The notes: generated from the sequence alone by a model not told the origin. 64,000 bases of DNA from Metabacillus rhizolycopersici (GCF_020075705.1 NZ_JAIQUM010000004.1:1-64000); one strand, 5' to 3'; shown: positions 47,028 through 56,645, counted from the stretch's first letter. Numbers and translations are program-made.

Positions 47028-47060
47028 ATTAGAGCTCCGTTATGGGGCTCTTTTTTAGTT
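47028..47060 (+). terminator. Terminator of the YjcZ-like gene
   Basis: agagctcc / ggggctct with TTTTTT. Confidence 0.85.
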
Positions 47061-47103
47061 GTATTTTAGCAGTGCGTATGAAAATATTGATTTTTTATGT
47101 TAT

Positions 47104-47169
47104 AGGAAACTATAAAATTCTTGTACTGTGGATAAGCGTACGACATCCAGCTTTAGCGCTTTTGTTCTT
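47104..47169 (+). repeat. Dispersed repeat copy G (left module only)
   Basis: ataaaattcttgtactg with a perfect DnaA-box 9-mer (47127-47135), then agcgtacgacatccagc and gcgcttttgttctt. Internal hairpin module deleted, as in copy A. Confidence 0.85.
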
Positions 47170-47328
47170 GATGAAATAGATCTTTAATACGAAGAAGCAT
47201 CACTGAAACGTCAGTTATTGCATATTAACAGTTGATGAAAAATCGTAATTGTTGAATCAAACTAGATGGTTTCTTTCTATTCAATTACAAGCTATAATAA
47301 TAAAATCTTTTCACAGGGGGAATGAGAC

Positions 47329-47556
47329 TTGAAATCCTTTTATCACTTTTTAATGAAATACCGCCATCCTAAACCGAAGGATGATATTGCTAAATTTGCT
47401 AATGATGCCTATCAAGATCATGGTTTTCCTAAAGCTTCTGATAACTATGATGAGTTGAGCACGTATTTAGAATTGAATGGGCACTATTTAAATAGTATGA
47501 CTGTATTTGATGAGGCGTGGGATTATTATCAACATGAAATCCTAAAACGGTTGTAA
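47329..47556 (+). CDS. yozE: YozE family SAM-like domain protein
   Basis: 75 residues, almost the B. subtilis YozE sequence in pattern (KSFYHFLMKYRHPKPKDD, YLELNGHYLNSMTVFDEAWD). Helical SAM-like fold. TTG 47329 start after aggggga. Marks entry into the yod/yoz block. Confidence 0.92.
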   Translation: MKSFYHFLMKYRHPKPKDDIAKFANDAYQDHGFPKASDNYDELSTYLELNGHYLNSMTVFDEAWDYYQHEILKRL

Positions 47557-47750
47557 TGCAAGGATAAAAAGACATTTTAGAATCTTTTAAAAAGGTTTTC
47601 TATATGTCTTTTTGTTTAATTTAATAAGGTACCATATTTGTAATAAATTGGACAAGGCGCTTGTGCATTTATATATGTGCCTATGACGATTTATGAAAAA
47701 CAGCATATACTATTGTATCCTTCATAGTCACGACAAGGGAGAGACGGACG

Positions 47751-48440
47751 ATGAATAACAAAAATAAACCAAAATTTAAAATAGGAGATATCGTCGTGAT
47801 TAGTATTTATGGAACAATTGGTACAATTACGAAGCTTCATCAAATTGAAAAACATTTTGTATATGAAGTTAATCATGGAGAAGTTTTATTCTTTGAAAAC
47901 GCTCTACAATTATATTCCGATTATGAGGGTACAATTATAGAGATGGAAAATATAAGCATCGAGGTGCTCTATCAAATTGGTGATATTGTTTTAGTTAAAG
48001 GGTATGGGAATTCATTATTCCGAATTGTTGGTATACGAACAGAGGTATGGAGGTATGCTGACGATGGATGGGAAGAATTAACATATGAATTAACAAGGAT
48101 GGCTGATGGAGCATGGCTTGAAGCTATCGAAGAAGAAATAAGTCTAATGATAAGTAATGAAGAGGCAGAAATAATCATGCAGCAATTCCAACTTAATAAC
48201 CAGCTTTTAGAAGATGGTCAAGATCTCGGATCATATTTTATCGATCAAACTAGTAGTTCTGAGACGACGTATGAATCTAATGAGATAACGGATCAAGAAA
48301 AAATGATTGATGAATTACTTGATATCTATAATGACTATCTTGCATTGTATCAAATGTTTCAAGATCCTGAATACAAAGATATGATGAATTTTATCTTAAC
48401 AAGCTTAAAGAGATATCGTGATCCAAATGTTAATGATTAA
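47751..48440 (+). CDS. yodN: YodN-like protein
   Basis: 229 residues. Two KOW/SH3-like beta stretches at the N-terminus (FKIGDIVVISIYGTIGTITK and YQIGDIVLVKGYGNSLFRI) and an acidic helical C-terminus (QEKMIDELLDIYNDYLALY). Placed between yozE and yozD as in B. subtilis. Function unknown. Confidence 0.82.
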   Translation: MNNKNKPKFKIGDIVVISIYGTIGTITKLHQIEKHFVYEVNHGEVLFFENALQLYSDYEGTIIEMENISIEVLYQIGDIVLVKGYGNSLFRIVGIRTEVWRYADDGWEELTYELTRMADGAWLEAIEEEISLMISNEEAEIIMQQFQLNNQLLEDGQDLGSYFIDQTSSSETTYESNEITDQEKMIDELLDIYNDYLALYQMFQDPEYKDMMNFILTSLKRYRDPNVND

Positions 48441-48625
48441 AAAATAAAGGTAATCAGCATGAAACAAAAATAAGGTAAGCAAAACAAAATTATCCCCCAA
48501 AATAATCCTTTAATTAAGTAGTGTAAAAGCTGATCAAAACCTGAGCCATCAATATATTTGAGGATATTGGATTTTTCTTTTTCTTCTTTTATAATCATTC
48601 GATTAAGATTACCCTCGTTTAACAT
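48437..48625 (-). CDS. Small membrane protein (62 aa)
   Basis: ATG 48625 follows taaggagtg. A charged N-terminus (IIKEEKEKSN) is followed by a C-terminal hydrophobic hairpin (LIKGLFWGIILFCLPYFCFM). It ends overlapping the convergent yodN by four bases. Family unknown. Confidence 0.6.
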   Translation of the reverse strand: MLNEGNLNRMIIKEEKEKSNILKYIDGSGFDQLLHYLIKGLFWGIILFCLPYFCFMLITFIF

Positions 48626-48772
48626 GTTATTCACTCCTTATTATTAAATGCTTGTCCACTTAAATCTATCTATATGAGTTATCTCAGCCATTATTCCATA
48701 ATGGAAAATTATTTTATTTAGTGACATATGTCCATTTGAGAGGACATAAACAATTAAAGGGGGGGCGATATT

Positions 48773-48955
48773 GTGAAAGAAATTGAAGTAATAATTGATA
48801 CTGAGGAGATTGCGGAGTTCTTTTACAATGAGCTCACAAAAAGAGGGTTTGTCCCAGGTGAAAATGAGCTAGAAGAGCTAGCCGATATTACATTTGAATA
48901 CCTTCTAAACAAATGTATTATCGACGAGGATTTTGATTTTGAAAATGAAGATTAA
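48773..48955 (+). CDS. yozD: YozD-like small acidic protein
   Basis: 60 residues, KEIEVIIDTEEIAEFFYNEL ... ADITFEYLLNKCIIDEDF, essentially the YozD pattern. GTG 48773 with a gggggg-type RBS. Function unknown. Confidence 0.9.
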   Translation: MKEIEVIIDTEEIAEFFYNELTKRGFVPGENELEELADITFEYLLNKCIIDEDFDFENED

Positions 48956-49184
48956 AAAGAAATGACAATGAGGCTGACTTAATAGTTAAATGTTAATTCT
49001 CGATAACCATTAAAGCTTAGGTTAGAGATTGCATATGACTTATAGGTCAGCCCTATTTATGTGATCAAAAGGTTGTGAATTTGAAATACATTTGATTTTT
49101 TTCTATGATTATTAAATAAGAAAGTGAAACTTTTCATTCTTATATTCGTATAAATTATTATAAAAACGAAAAGAGGAATGCGAT

Positions 49185-49361
49185 ATGCTACGAAAAATTC
49201 TAAAATCATTATTATCAGAAAAAAAATCCCATCATCGCCATTACAGTTCAAGTGATTATAAAAAGAGAAAGTATGGATATCAACATCCGTCGAAATATGG
49301 CCATCATCACTATAAGAGAAAACATCGATCAAGCGGTTTCTTTAGTTCCTACAGCAGTTAA
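49185..49361 (+). CDS. Basic His/Lys/Tyr-rich peptide coupled to a kinase gene (58 aa)
   Basis: ATG 49185 after aagagga. The peptide has a hydrophobic-basic start (LRKILKSLLSEKK) and then repeated His, Tyr, Lys and Ser (SHHRHYSSSDYKKRKYG, YGHHHYKRKHRSS), ending FFSSYSS. Its stop TAA shares its last base with the kinase ATG (TAATG), so translation is coupled. Many Ser/Tyr residues make it a conceivable kinase substrate; that is speculation. Confidence 0.65.
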   Translation: MLRKILKSLLSEKKSHHRHYSSSDYKKRKYGYQHPSKYGHHHYKRKHRSSGFFSSYSS

Positions 49362-50155
49362 TGAAGGGGCTTTATTCTAAACTGATTGAAATTGGTGAAA
49401 GGCCTTTAAAATCTACTGATATTGTTGGCGGAAAGTACTTTGTTGAAGGATTGTTAGGGAAGGGAAGCTATGGATTTACCTATTTAGTGAAAGACCAAAG
49501 TAATCAAATTTTCGTATTGAAACAATTACGAAAGTATAAAATGCTAATGGAATCAGGTAGGCAAGCTTTTAAACGTGAGGCAAACATTTTAAAATCATTA
49601 AGCCATCGAGCTTTTCCATCCTTCATTGAACAATTTGAGGAGAATGAAAAACAGTTCATTGTGATGGAATACAAGTGTGGAAAAACATTTGAAGATCTGA
49701 TTTTTCAAGATAATATTTCTTTTTCTGAAACTGAAGCATTCAAGGAGCTTTATCATATTTTACTTTTGGTCAAACATATTCACGAAAATGGATATGTTCA
49801 TAGAGATTTGCGAATTCCTAATATCTTAAAGGATGTAGATGATTACTACATTATTGATTTTGGACTTACGAGAAAATTAAACGATCAAAATAGTATAGAA
49901 GAAGAAACCGTGATGCATATGGAAAAAAGGTTGTTTAGAGAAGTCGCTACGAAAAGCGACTTTTATGCTTTGGGACATTTTTTGTTATTTTTACTTTATT
50001 CTAGATATGAACCAGTTTCAAAGAAAAAAAGAAGTTGGGAAGAAGAGCTATCAATTTCAATCCATGCAAAAAAGGTAATAAGAAAAATGCTGCAAATTGA
50101 TGAACCATACAAAGAAGTACAATTATTACTAGATGATGTGAAAAAATGGCTATAA
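49361..50155 (+). CDS. Hanks-type serine/threonine protein kinase, YbdM-like
   Basis: 264 residues, a kinase domain only, without PASTA or membrane segments. Glycine loop GKGSYGFTYLV, Lys54 (VLKQL), Glu in REANIL, DFG Asp166 and a catalytic loop HRDLRIPN (147-154). The usual HRDLKxxN Lys is Arg151, as in B. subtilis YbdM (DIRTPN), so activity may be atypical. The peptide gene upstream is translationally coupled. Not in this place in B. subtilis. Confidence 0.87.
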   Translation: MKGLYSKLIEIGERPLKSTDIVGGKYFVEGLLGKGSYGFTYLVKDQSNQIFVLKQLRKYKMLMESGRQAFKREANILKSLSHRAFPSFIEQFEENEKQFIVMEYKCGKTFEDLIFQDNISFSETEAFKELYHILLLVKHIHENGYVHRDLRIPNILKDVDDYYIIDFGLTRKLNDQNSIEEETVMHMEKRLFREVATKSDFYALGHFLLFLLYSRYEPVSKKKRSWEEELSISIHAKKVIRKMLQIDEPYKEVQLLLDDVKKWL

Positions 50156-50300
50156 TTGAACTATAACTGTATGTCGCTTTTTCCTATAGTTTTAGCAAGT
50201 ATTGGTGTTAGATCTGCTAGAGTGGATACAAACAGAGGTGGATATAAATAGTTCGGTTGATTGAAAAGACTATGTGATTTCCAATTTTGTTCCTTAGAAC

Positions 50301-50357
50301 AAATAACTGAAAAAGCTCTGTTTGCTTAGATGGCGACAGAGCTTTTTCAGTTATTTA
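50301..50357. terminator. Long inverted repeat, probable bidirectional terminator
   Basis: About 21-bp arms (aaataactgaaaaagctctgt / acagagctttttcagttattt, here as 50301-50321 and 50336-50356) with a 14-nt loop downstream of the kinase. Confidence 0.75.
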
Positions 50358-50430
50358 GACTACTCCAAATGAAAAGGGATCTGCCGAAAATGACCTAGAT
50401 AAAAAAATAGTTTTTTAATAAATACCCATT

Positions 50431-50457
50431 TACATTGACGTAACGTAAAGGTGTATA
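50431..50457 (+). promoter_or_regulatory. TipA/Mta-type MerR operator-promoter
   Basis: attgacgtaacgtaaaggtg followed by tatagtg. The TTGACGTAACGT-AAGG core resembles sites bound by TipA-type regulators, so autoregulation of the following gene is likely. The spacing of the boxes is unusual and I cannot fix the -35. Confidence 0.5.
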
Positions 50458-50481
50458 GTGATGGTGTCAGGAGGTGAACAG

Positions 50482-51246
50482 ATGGAATACACAGTGCAGA
50501 AGCTTGGGGAATTAGCGGGAGTTAGTACGAGGACACTTCGATATTATGATGAAATTGGTATTCTTAAGCCGGCAAGAATCAACTCATCAGGGTACCGAAT
50601 TTATGGTGAGGCAGAAGTCAATCAGTTACAGCAGATACTTTTTTATAGAGAGCTAGATGTGAGCTTGGAAAGTATAAAGAAAATTATTGCTGCTCCGTCC
50701 TTTGATAGTACGAATGCATTGAAAGAACATCGTGAAAAGCTTCTGGCAAAAAGAGCACAATTAGATAAGCTAATAGCTAATGTGGATAAAACTTTAGCGG
50801 TAGCAGATGGGAAAATGATAATGTCTAACAACGAAAAATTTGAAGGCTTTAAACAAAAAATGATAGATGATAATGAAGCGAAATACGGAAAAGAAATTCG
50901 CGAAAAATATGGGGATGAACAAGTAGACAGGTCGAACAAGAAAATAAAAGGGATGTCTGAAGAACAATATGCTGAAATTGAAAAATTAGGTAGAGAGGTA
51001 GTAACGACACTAGCTGAAGCCTTTGCAACTGGTGATCCAGCAGGTGAATTAGCTCAAAAATCTGCAGATTTACATCGTAAGTGGTTAAGTTTCTATTGGG
51101 ATAGCTACTCCAAGGAAGCTCATGCAGGCCTTGCACAAATGTATGTAGATGATGAAAGATTTACAGCGTATTATGACAGTAAACAACCCGGAACTGCTGA
51201 ATTTTTAAGAGATGCGGTCCATATTTATACAGGAATGAAAAAATAA
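50482..51246 (+). CDS. MerR-family regulator with TipAS ligand domain (Mta/TipA-like)
   Basis: 254 residues. N-terminal MerR HTH (YTVQKLGELAGVSTRTLRYY, then NSSGYRIYGEAEV), a coiled-coil dimerisation helix, and from about residue 120 a TipAS antibiotic-recognition domain (GDEQVDRSNKKIKGMSEEQY; WLSFYWDSYSKEAHAGLAQMY). Typically activates multidrug exporters. Start ATG 50482 behind caggaggtg; the upstream ATG 50458 overlaps the RBS. The cydDC exporter pair follows. Confidence 0.92.
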   Translation: MEYTVQKLGELAGVSTRTLRYYDEIGILKPARINSSGYRIYGEAEVNQLQQILFYRELDVSLESIKKIIAAPSFDSTNALKEHREKLLAKRAQLDKLIANVDKTLAVADGKMIMSNNEKFEGFKQKMIDDNEAKYGKEIREKYGDEQVDRSNKKIKGMSEEQYAEIEKLGREVVTTLAEAFATGDPAGELAQKSADLHRKWLSFYWDSYSKEAHAGLAQMYVDDERFTAYYDSKQPGTAEFLRDAVHIYTGMKK

Positions 51247-51261
51247 TTCACAAATGATGGA

Positions 51262-51291
51262 AGCGACTGGTAAATCACCAGTCGTTTTTTC
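51262..51291 (+). terminator. Terminator of the TipA-like gene
   Basis: cgactggt / accagtcg with TTTTTT. Confidence 0.9.
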
Positions 51292-51548
51292 GTTAAAGAA
51301 ATTTCAATATGCGTGGTAAGTGGGTTCAATCAACCATGAAAAGGAGATGAGTCTTGATTCAGTGTCATCCTTTTCTATACCTTCAAATTTCAAGGGAAGT
51401 TCAATAATCATCGATAAATACTAGGTAACGTTATTATAAATACTGGTTTATAAGTGAATAATGTTTCTATTGAAAACATGATTAAAATGAAAAAGATGAA
51501 TCCATCTATCTTTCTCAGAAATACAACATATTGGGAGTTTTGTCGCAA

Positions 51549-53279
51549 ATGAATGGATTGAAAGAAATTGCAAGAGAACAAAGTGGAGTAAGGGCATTAT
51601 TGATATTATCCTCTATTTTAATTGGTGCTACTGTGATTGCTCAGGCATTTTACTTTGTTACAATTGTTGATATGGTTTTTTTAAAAGAGAAGTCATTTCA
51701 GGAAATTATCCCATTTTTGATAGGCTTGCTTCTTGTTCTTATCGGTCGAGCAGTGTTGACGTATGTCAACGGTAAAGCTGGTGTAAAGATGGCAGCAAAG
51801 GTTATGAATGAGATTAGAAAGGAACTTGTATCTAAATATATTAGCAATCCTGTTCAGGCCTCCTTAAAAGGACAATCAGGTAAAAAGGTAAGTGTCATGA
51901 TGGATGCAGTGGATGAGATTGACGGCTATTTTAGTAAGTATGTTCCACAAGTTATTCAAACCTCAATTGTTCCTCTTATGATTCTTGTTGTTGTTTTCTC
52001 GCAGCATATTTATTCTGGGCTGATAATGGTTGTTACAGCGCCTTTTATCCCGCTTTTCATGGCAATCGTCGGAAGTAAGACGAAGAAGAAATCAGAAGAG
52101 CAAATGGAAAAGTTGTCTGCATTTTCAGGACGATTTCTTGATGTTTTACAAGGTTTGACGACAATTAAATTATTCGGAAGAACCGAGCAACAAAAAATCT
52201 TGATACAAAAAAGTAGTTTAGGATTTCGTGATATAACGATGGAGGTATTAAAGGTTGCCTTTGTCTCAACTTTAATGTTGGAATTTATTTCGATGCTTAG
52301 TATTGGCTTAATTGCACTTGAAGTTGGGCTACGTTTAGTGGTGTTTAAGGGGATTACATTCTATAAAGCATTCTTAATTCTTGTATTGGCACCTGAATTT
52401 TATTTGTCTTTAAAAGAGCTTGGTAGTGCGTTCCATACTGGACGAGGTAGTATGGGTGCTGCGAATAAGATTTTCGAGGAATTAGCGGTGCAAGAACAAA
52501 TGATGAAATGGGGTGAAGGGAGTCTCAGGCAACAGAATAAGCCTCCTGCAATCGAATTGAGAGGAGTAGGTTTTTGCTATGGAGCAGAAGGCTTTGCGAT
52601 ACATGATATTGATGCAACCATACCGCCATTTAGTCAAGTTGCGATTGTTGGTCGCAGTGGTTCTGGTAAAACGACGCTTTTGCACTTAATTGCTGGTTTG
52701 GTTGGCCAAAATGAAGGAGAGATTTTAATCGCTGGAAAAGCAATGAAAAGCTACAAGGAGAGTAATTGGTTTAATTGTTTAAGCTACATTTCACAGCATC
52801 CGTATCTTTTTTCAGGAACGATAGCTGACAATATATCGATTGGTGGAAATGAAATGACTAGTCGAGCGGAAGTGGAAAAGGCTGCAGAAAAAGCGGGAAT
52901 TGCCGAGATGATCACGCAGCTCGAAAACGGCTACGACACTCATGTTGGTGAAGGTGGAAGGGGTCTTTCTGGTGGAGAAAAGCAACGAATCGCAATTGCA
53001 CGAGCATTTTTAAAAAAGCCTTCAATCATTTTATTTGATGAACCTACGACAGGTCTTGATCTTCAAACAGAACGAATTTTACAAGCTTCTATGAAAGAAT
53101 TGGCATTAAATTCAACTGTCATTACCGTTGCACATCGCCTCTATACAATCAAAAATGCCGATAACATTCTTTTTTTAGATAATGGTAAACTTGTCGCATC
53201 AGGTACACATAATGAATTGCTAGATTTAGTGCCAGATTATCGCGAAATGGTTACGATTCAGACAGGAGGTGGAAAATGA
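51549..53279 (+). CDS. cydD: Thiol reductant ABC exporter subunit CydD
   Basis: 576-residue ABC half-transporter: six membrane segments, then an ATPase with Walker A GRSGSGKTTLLHL, signature LSGGEKQRIAIARA and Walker B IILFDEPTTGLD. In other bacteria CydDC exports glutathione/cysteine or handles haem and is needed for cytochrome bd assembly. Start uncertain: ATG 51549 has gggag upstream; TTG 51531 and 51540 are alternatives. Overlaps cydC by four bases. Confidence 0.88.
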   Translation: MNGLKEIAREQSGVRALLILSSILIGATVIAQAFYFVTIVDMVFLKEKSFQEIIPFLIGLLLVLIGRAVLTYVNGKAGVKMAAKVMNEIRKELVSKYISNPVQASLKGQSGKKVSVMMDAVDEIDGYFSKYVPQVIQTSIVPLMILVVVFSQHIYSGLIMVVTAPFIPLFMAIVGSKTKKKSEEQMEKLSAFSGRFLDVLQGLTTIKLFGRTEQQKILIQKSSLGFRDITMEVLKVAFVSTLMLEFISMLSIGLIALEVGLRLVVFKGITFYKAFLILVLAPEFYLSLKELGSAFHTGRGSMGAANKIFEELAVQEQMMKWGEGSLRQQNKPPAIELRGVGFCYGAEGFAIHDIDATIPPFSQVAIVGRSGSGKTTLLHLIAGLVGQNEGEILIAGKAMKSYKESNWFNCLSYISQHPYLFSGTIADNISIGGNEMTSRAEVEKAAEKAGIAEMITQLENGYDTHVGEGGRGLSGGEKQRIAIARAFLKKPSIILFDEPTTGLDLQTERILQASMKELALNSTVITVAHRLYTIKNADNILFLDNGKLVASGTHNELLDLVPDYREMVTIQTGGGK

Positions 53280-55000
53280 TGAGAGATTTGTCGTCCGCTC
53301 TTAAGCTGATGCTCATTGAAAAGAAGGATATTTTTTATTCGATCATTTTTGGCTTCTGTGCAGGAATAGCTGCTGTAGGTATATTTTCTGCTAGTGGGTA
53401 TATGATTTCAAAATCGGCTCTTGAATCACCTGTGTATGCGCTTGCTGTGATGATTGCACTTGTGAAATTGTTTGGATTTGCACGAGCATTGGGGAGGTAT
53501 GCGGAACGATATTTTTCCCATCGAGCAACATTTACAATGTTAAGTCATTTGCGTGTTTCTTTTTATGAAAAAATAGAGCCACTCGCACCGCGTATTTTTC
53601 AAAACTACCGAAGTGGTGATCTTCTCGCGCGAATTGTAGGTGATGTTGAAAGTCTGCAACATTTCTTTCTACGTGTGTATTATCCACCGATTGTACTTCT
53701 GCTAGTTTTTTTATGTACAATCTTATTCACATCGTTTTATTCACCCTATGTTGCAATTGTCTTATTTTTAGGGTTATTGATCACTGGGTTTGTTGTGCCA
53801 GCTTTCTTTGCAGTAAAACAGAAAAAAATTGACAAAAACATAAGAGAGAAAAGAGCGTTGTTATCAACGGATGTTATAGAACTAATGTACGGTTTTCGTG
53901 ATTTGAAAATTTATCAGAAACTCGAAGAAATGGAACAACAGCTGACGAAAACCTCTGATGATTATATTTGTGAGCAGGAGAAAGATGGAATTCAAGCGAT
54001 ATATAACCATTCTTTGAATACAATGGTTTCTCTCATCATCTCTTGGTTTGTTTTGCTACTTAGTTCGTATATGGTCACTGCAGATCAGTTAGACGGACTA
54101 TTTTTAGCAATGTTAGTCATGGCATCACTTACCGTTTTTGAAAATGCGACACCAATGGCCGTATTGCCTAGTCATTTGGAAAATAGTCGACATGCTGCTG
54201 CTCGGCTTTTTTCTCTTGTACAAGATGAGCCTATAAAAGATCAAGAAATAGAAACAACAGTGCAATTCGATCATCAGAAGGCAATTGCTTTAAGAATGAA
54301 TAATGTGACATTTGCATTCCCCGGCGATTCGCGGAATGCACTTAATCATATCAGCCTTTCTTTCCCTTCAGGTTCAAAAACAGCAATCGTCGGTCCAAGC
54401 GGTTCAGGGAAATCAACCTTGCTTCAACTAATATTAAAGTTTCATACAATAAATCAAGGAGAAATTTTCCTTGACGACCATCCAATTGATTTAGTATCTC
54501 AAGAAGAATTATGGAAAAGAGCGAATGTCGTATTGCAAGAAAACCACTTTTTCTTTGGAACAATTCGTGATAACCTTATGATTGCAAAAGAAGGGTTGAT
54601 AGATGACGAAATGGAGAAAACTCTTGCGAAGGTAAAACTCGAACATTTTTCATTATCAGATCCCGTGTTTGAAAAAGGGGAAAATCTATCTGGCGGCGAG
54701 AAACAGCGTTTGGCTATTGCCCGCGCGATGTTGAAAGACGAGCGTTTATGGTTATTAGATGAACCGACATCTTCAGTTGATGCATTGACTGAGCGATACA
54801 TATACAATCATATATTGCTGCAAGCGAAGAACGACACGCTTGTCTTAATAAGTCATCGCTTAACAGGATTAGAAAAAATGGACCAAATCATTGTCTTGGA
54901 AAATGGAAAGCTAATTGAAGTAGGAACCTTTGATGAGTTGATGGAAAAGAAAGGGTATTTCTATCAGTTGAAGCAAATTGAAAAAAGTGTATTTATGTAG
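53276..55000 (+). CDS. cydC: Thiol reductant ABC exporter subunit CydC
   Basis: 574-residue partner half-transporter: ATPase Walker A GPSGSGKSTLLQ, signature NLSGGEKQRLAIARA, Walker B LWLLDEPTSSVD. The ATGA overlap with cydD gives coupled translation and a 1:1 heterodimer. The cydAB oxidase genes that usually precede are not in this window, so the pair is detached from them here. Confidence 0.9.
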   Translation: MMRDLSSALKLMLIEKKDIFYSIIFGFCAGIAAVGIFSASGYMISKSALESPVYALAVMIALVKLFGFARALGRYAERYFSHRATFTMLSHLRVSFYEKIEPLAPRIFQNYRSGDLLARIVGDVESLQHFFLRVYYPPIVLLLVFLCTILFTSFYSPYVAIVLFLGLLITGFVVPAFFAVKQKKIDKNIREKRALLSTDVIELMYGFRDLKIYQKLEEMEQQLTKTSDDYICEQEKDGIQAIYNHSLNTMVSLIISWFVLLLSSYMVTADQLDGLFLAMLVMASLTVFENATPMAVLPSHLENSRHAAARLFSLVQDEPIKDQEIETTVQFDHQKAIALRMNNVTFAFPGDSRNALNHISLSFPSGSKTAIVGPSGSGKSTLLQLILKFHTINQGEIFLDDHPIDLVSQEELWKRANVVLQENHFFFGTIRDNLMIAKEGLIDDEMEKTLAKVKLEHFSLSDPVFEKGENLSGGEKQRLAIARAMLKDERLWLLDEPTSSVDALTERYIYNHILLQAKNDTLVLISHRLTGLEKMDQIIVLENGKLIEVGTFDELMEKKGYFYQLKQIEKSVFM

Positions 55001-55124
55001 CTGAATTGTGAAGATGAACGAATAATGTTTGGCTTCATTTATAATTTTGAAAGGATTGATTTAGTAATATGTGCCGGAAATGATATACTTTCATTGTACA
55101 ATTTACATATAAGGAGGATGTTCC

Positions 55125-55751
55125 TTGATTAAATGGTTAGTTTCTGCAATGCTGCTTTTTGTCGTTTGTGTGGTTCTATATCCCATTGATATGATCTATA
55201 CAATAGATGTAAATGTTACACTGTTTTTTGAAAGAATCCGTTCATCTTTCTTAACGGAGATGTTTTTATTTATATCAGATATAGGTTCGATAAAATATAC
55301 ATTACCACTTTGTATTGTAGTCGCTCTTATTCTTCTCATTAAACGGAAAATGATTGATGTAGTCTTTTTATTCGGTATGTACTTTGGTGTAAGACAAATA
55401 AATTATCAATTGAAAGAATTTTTTGTTAGAGAGCGTCCACCCTTTGATGCAGTATATGAAGCGGCACATTATAGTTTTCCAAGTGGACATTCAATGAACT
55501 CAGCAGCTGTATTTAGCTTTATTTGTTATTTAGTCATTACTCATTTCGTTAAAAGTTATAACAAAAAGAATTACTTAATACTATTTACACTCTTAGTCAT
55601 TATATTCATTGGACTAAGTAGAATTTACTTAGGGGTTCATTATTTAACAGATGTTCTTGCAGGTTTTAGTGCTGGTTTTGTATGGTTTATTTTAATCAAA
55701 ATTATGCTTGAAAAAGTCAATCAATTAGTAGCTAAAAAGAGTGATTTTTAG
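55125..55751 (+). CDS. yodM: PAP2-family membrane phosphatase (YodM)
   Basis: 208 residues, six membrane segments. The three phosphatase motifs are complete: KEFFVRERPP, SFPSGHSMNS and SRIYLGVHYLTDVLAG. Likely a phosphatidylglycerophosphate or undecaprenyl-pyrophosphate phosphatase. TTG 55125 follows aaggagg. Position next to deoD matches YodM. Confidence 0.92.
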   Translation: MIKWLVSAMLLFVVCVVLYPIDMIYTIDVNVTLFFERIRSSFLTEMFLFISDIGSIKYTLPLCIVVALILLIKRKMIDVVFLFGMYFGVRQINYQLKEFFVRERPPFDAVYEAAHYSFPSGHSMNSAAVFSFICYLVITHFVKSYNKKNYLILFTLLVIIFIGLSRIYLGVHYLTDVLAGFSAGFVWFILIKIMLEKVNQLVAKKSDF

Positions 55752-55815
55752 CTGGAAGTAGCTTAAGGATAGATCCTGTAAATGCTCGATACGTTTTGTT
55801 TTATATATGGGGGAT

Positions 55816-55849
55816 AAAAGGCTGATGATAAACCGTCAGCCTTTTTGTC
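55816..55849 (+). terminator. Terminator of yodM
   Basis: aaaggctga / tcagccttt plus T run. Confidence 0.85.
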
Positions 55850-55854
55850 GTATA

Positions 55855-55989
55855 GCATAAAATTTCTTGTACTGTGGCTAAGCGTATGACGTCTAGCTCC
55901 TAGCCCCTCGAAGGTCTAGCTACGCATGAATTTGAAGTAAAGTAGCTTCTATTCATGCGCGTCTTATGCCCGTCTTAGGCTGATCAAGG
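55855..55989 (+). repeat. Dispersed repeat copy H
   Basis: Left module with a mutated DnaA-box (tgtggctaa), then agctcctagcccctcg, hairpin arms gcatgaat (55924-55931) / attcatgc (55951-55958), gcgtcttatgcccg and ggctgatcaagg. It abuts the stop of the following minus-strand peptide gene. Confidence 0.85.
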
Positions 55990-56130
55990 TTACAAATTAT
56001 GACCAGGTCCATTTTTTCGTTTTTTAGATGTTGCTTCTTTGGCATGAGCCGTTTCCTCTGCAGCAAGTGCTTCAGGTGAAATATGATTGTTTTTTTTAGG
56101 TGTATTACGATTTCGATGTTTTTTACCCAT
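55990..56130 (-). CDS. Small basic peptide (46 aa)
   Basis: ATG 56130 with tggggta upstream. MGKKHRNRNTPKKNNHISPE, then EALAAEETAHAKEA and a KKRKNGPGHNL end. Composition resembles small spore proteins, but I recognise no family. The RBS is modest; clear codon use supports it. Confidence 0.55.
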   Translation of the reverse strand: MGKKHRNRNTPKKNNHISPEALAAEETAHAKEATSKKRKNGPGHNL

Positions 56131-56645
56131 TTATTTTACCCCATTCCAATTGTGGATTTATTGTTGAAAGTGTTGTGCACTAGTTTTTCCTTCCGTTTAC
56201 CATTTTAGTTTTCGCGATTTCTTCTAAGTTAAAGCTGTTAAAAACTGTTTAGAATGAATGATGGAAGATGGAAAACTAAGATAGCTGTTGCATTAAAATA
56301 AAGTTTGATAATTTATAACAAAGTCTGATCGAAAATCCTTTATACCATAGGATTTTTTTCTTGTTCAATAATCGGACCAGATTGTTGAGGAGACAGGAAG
56401 AAGAATACTCATAAAAGATTGTATGTGAAGTATTATACTTGAACGAAGTAGGTTAGTTGAACAAGTTATAAATTGAATAGTTTAAAGTGATAAGCATTTC
56501 TTTGTAATGAGGAATGCTTTTTATCTTCGTCTAAAATTTAAAACATTATCAATAAAAAACATGGCGAAAAAAGATAATAATTTATTTAAAAACGATAAAT
56601 AACATGTTGATATCAAATTGAAAATAAATAGGAGAGGTGCTTTTT
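56131..56645. other. Gene-free region upstream of the DUF2975 gene
   Basis: Two hairpins with T runs: aaaatcct / aggatttt at about 56332-56358 and aagcatt / aatgctt at about 56488-56518. They suggest short transcripts or terminators of unseen genes. AT-rich remainder with no coding potential that I can see. Confidence 0.35.
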
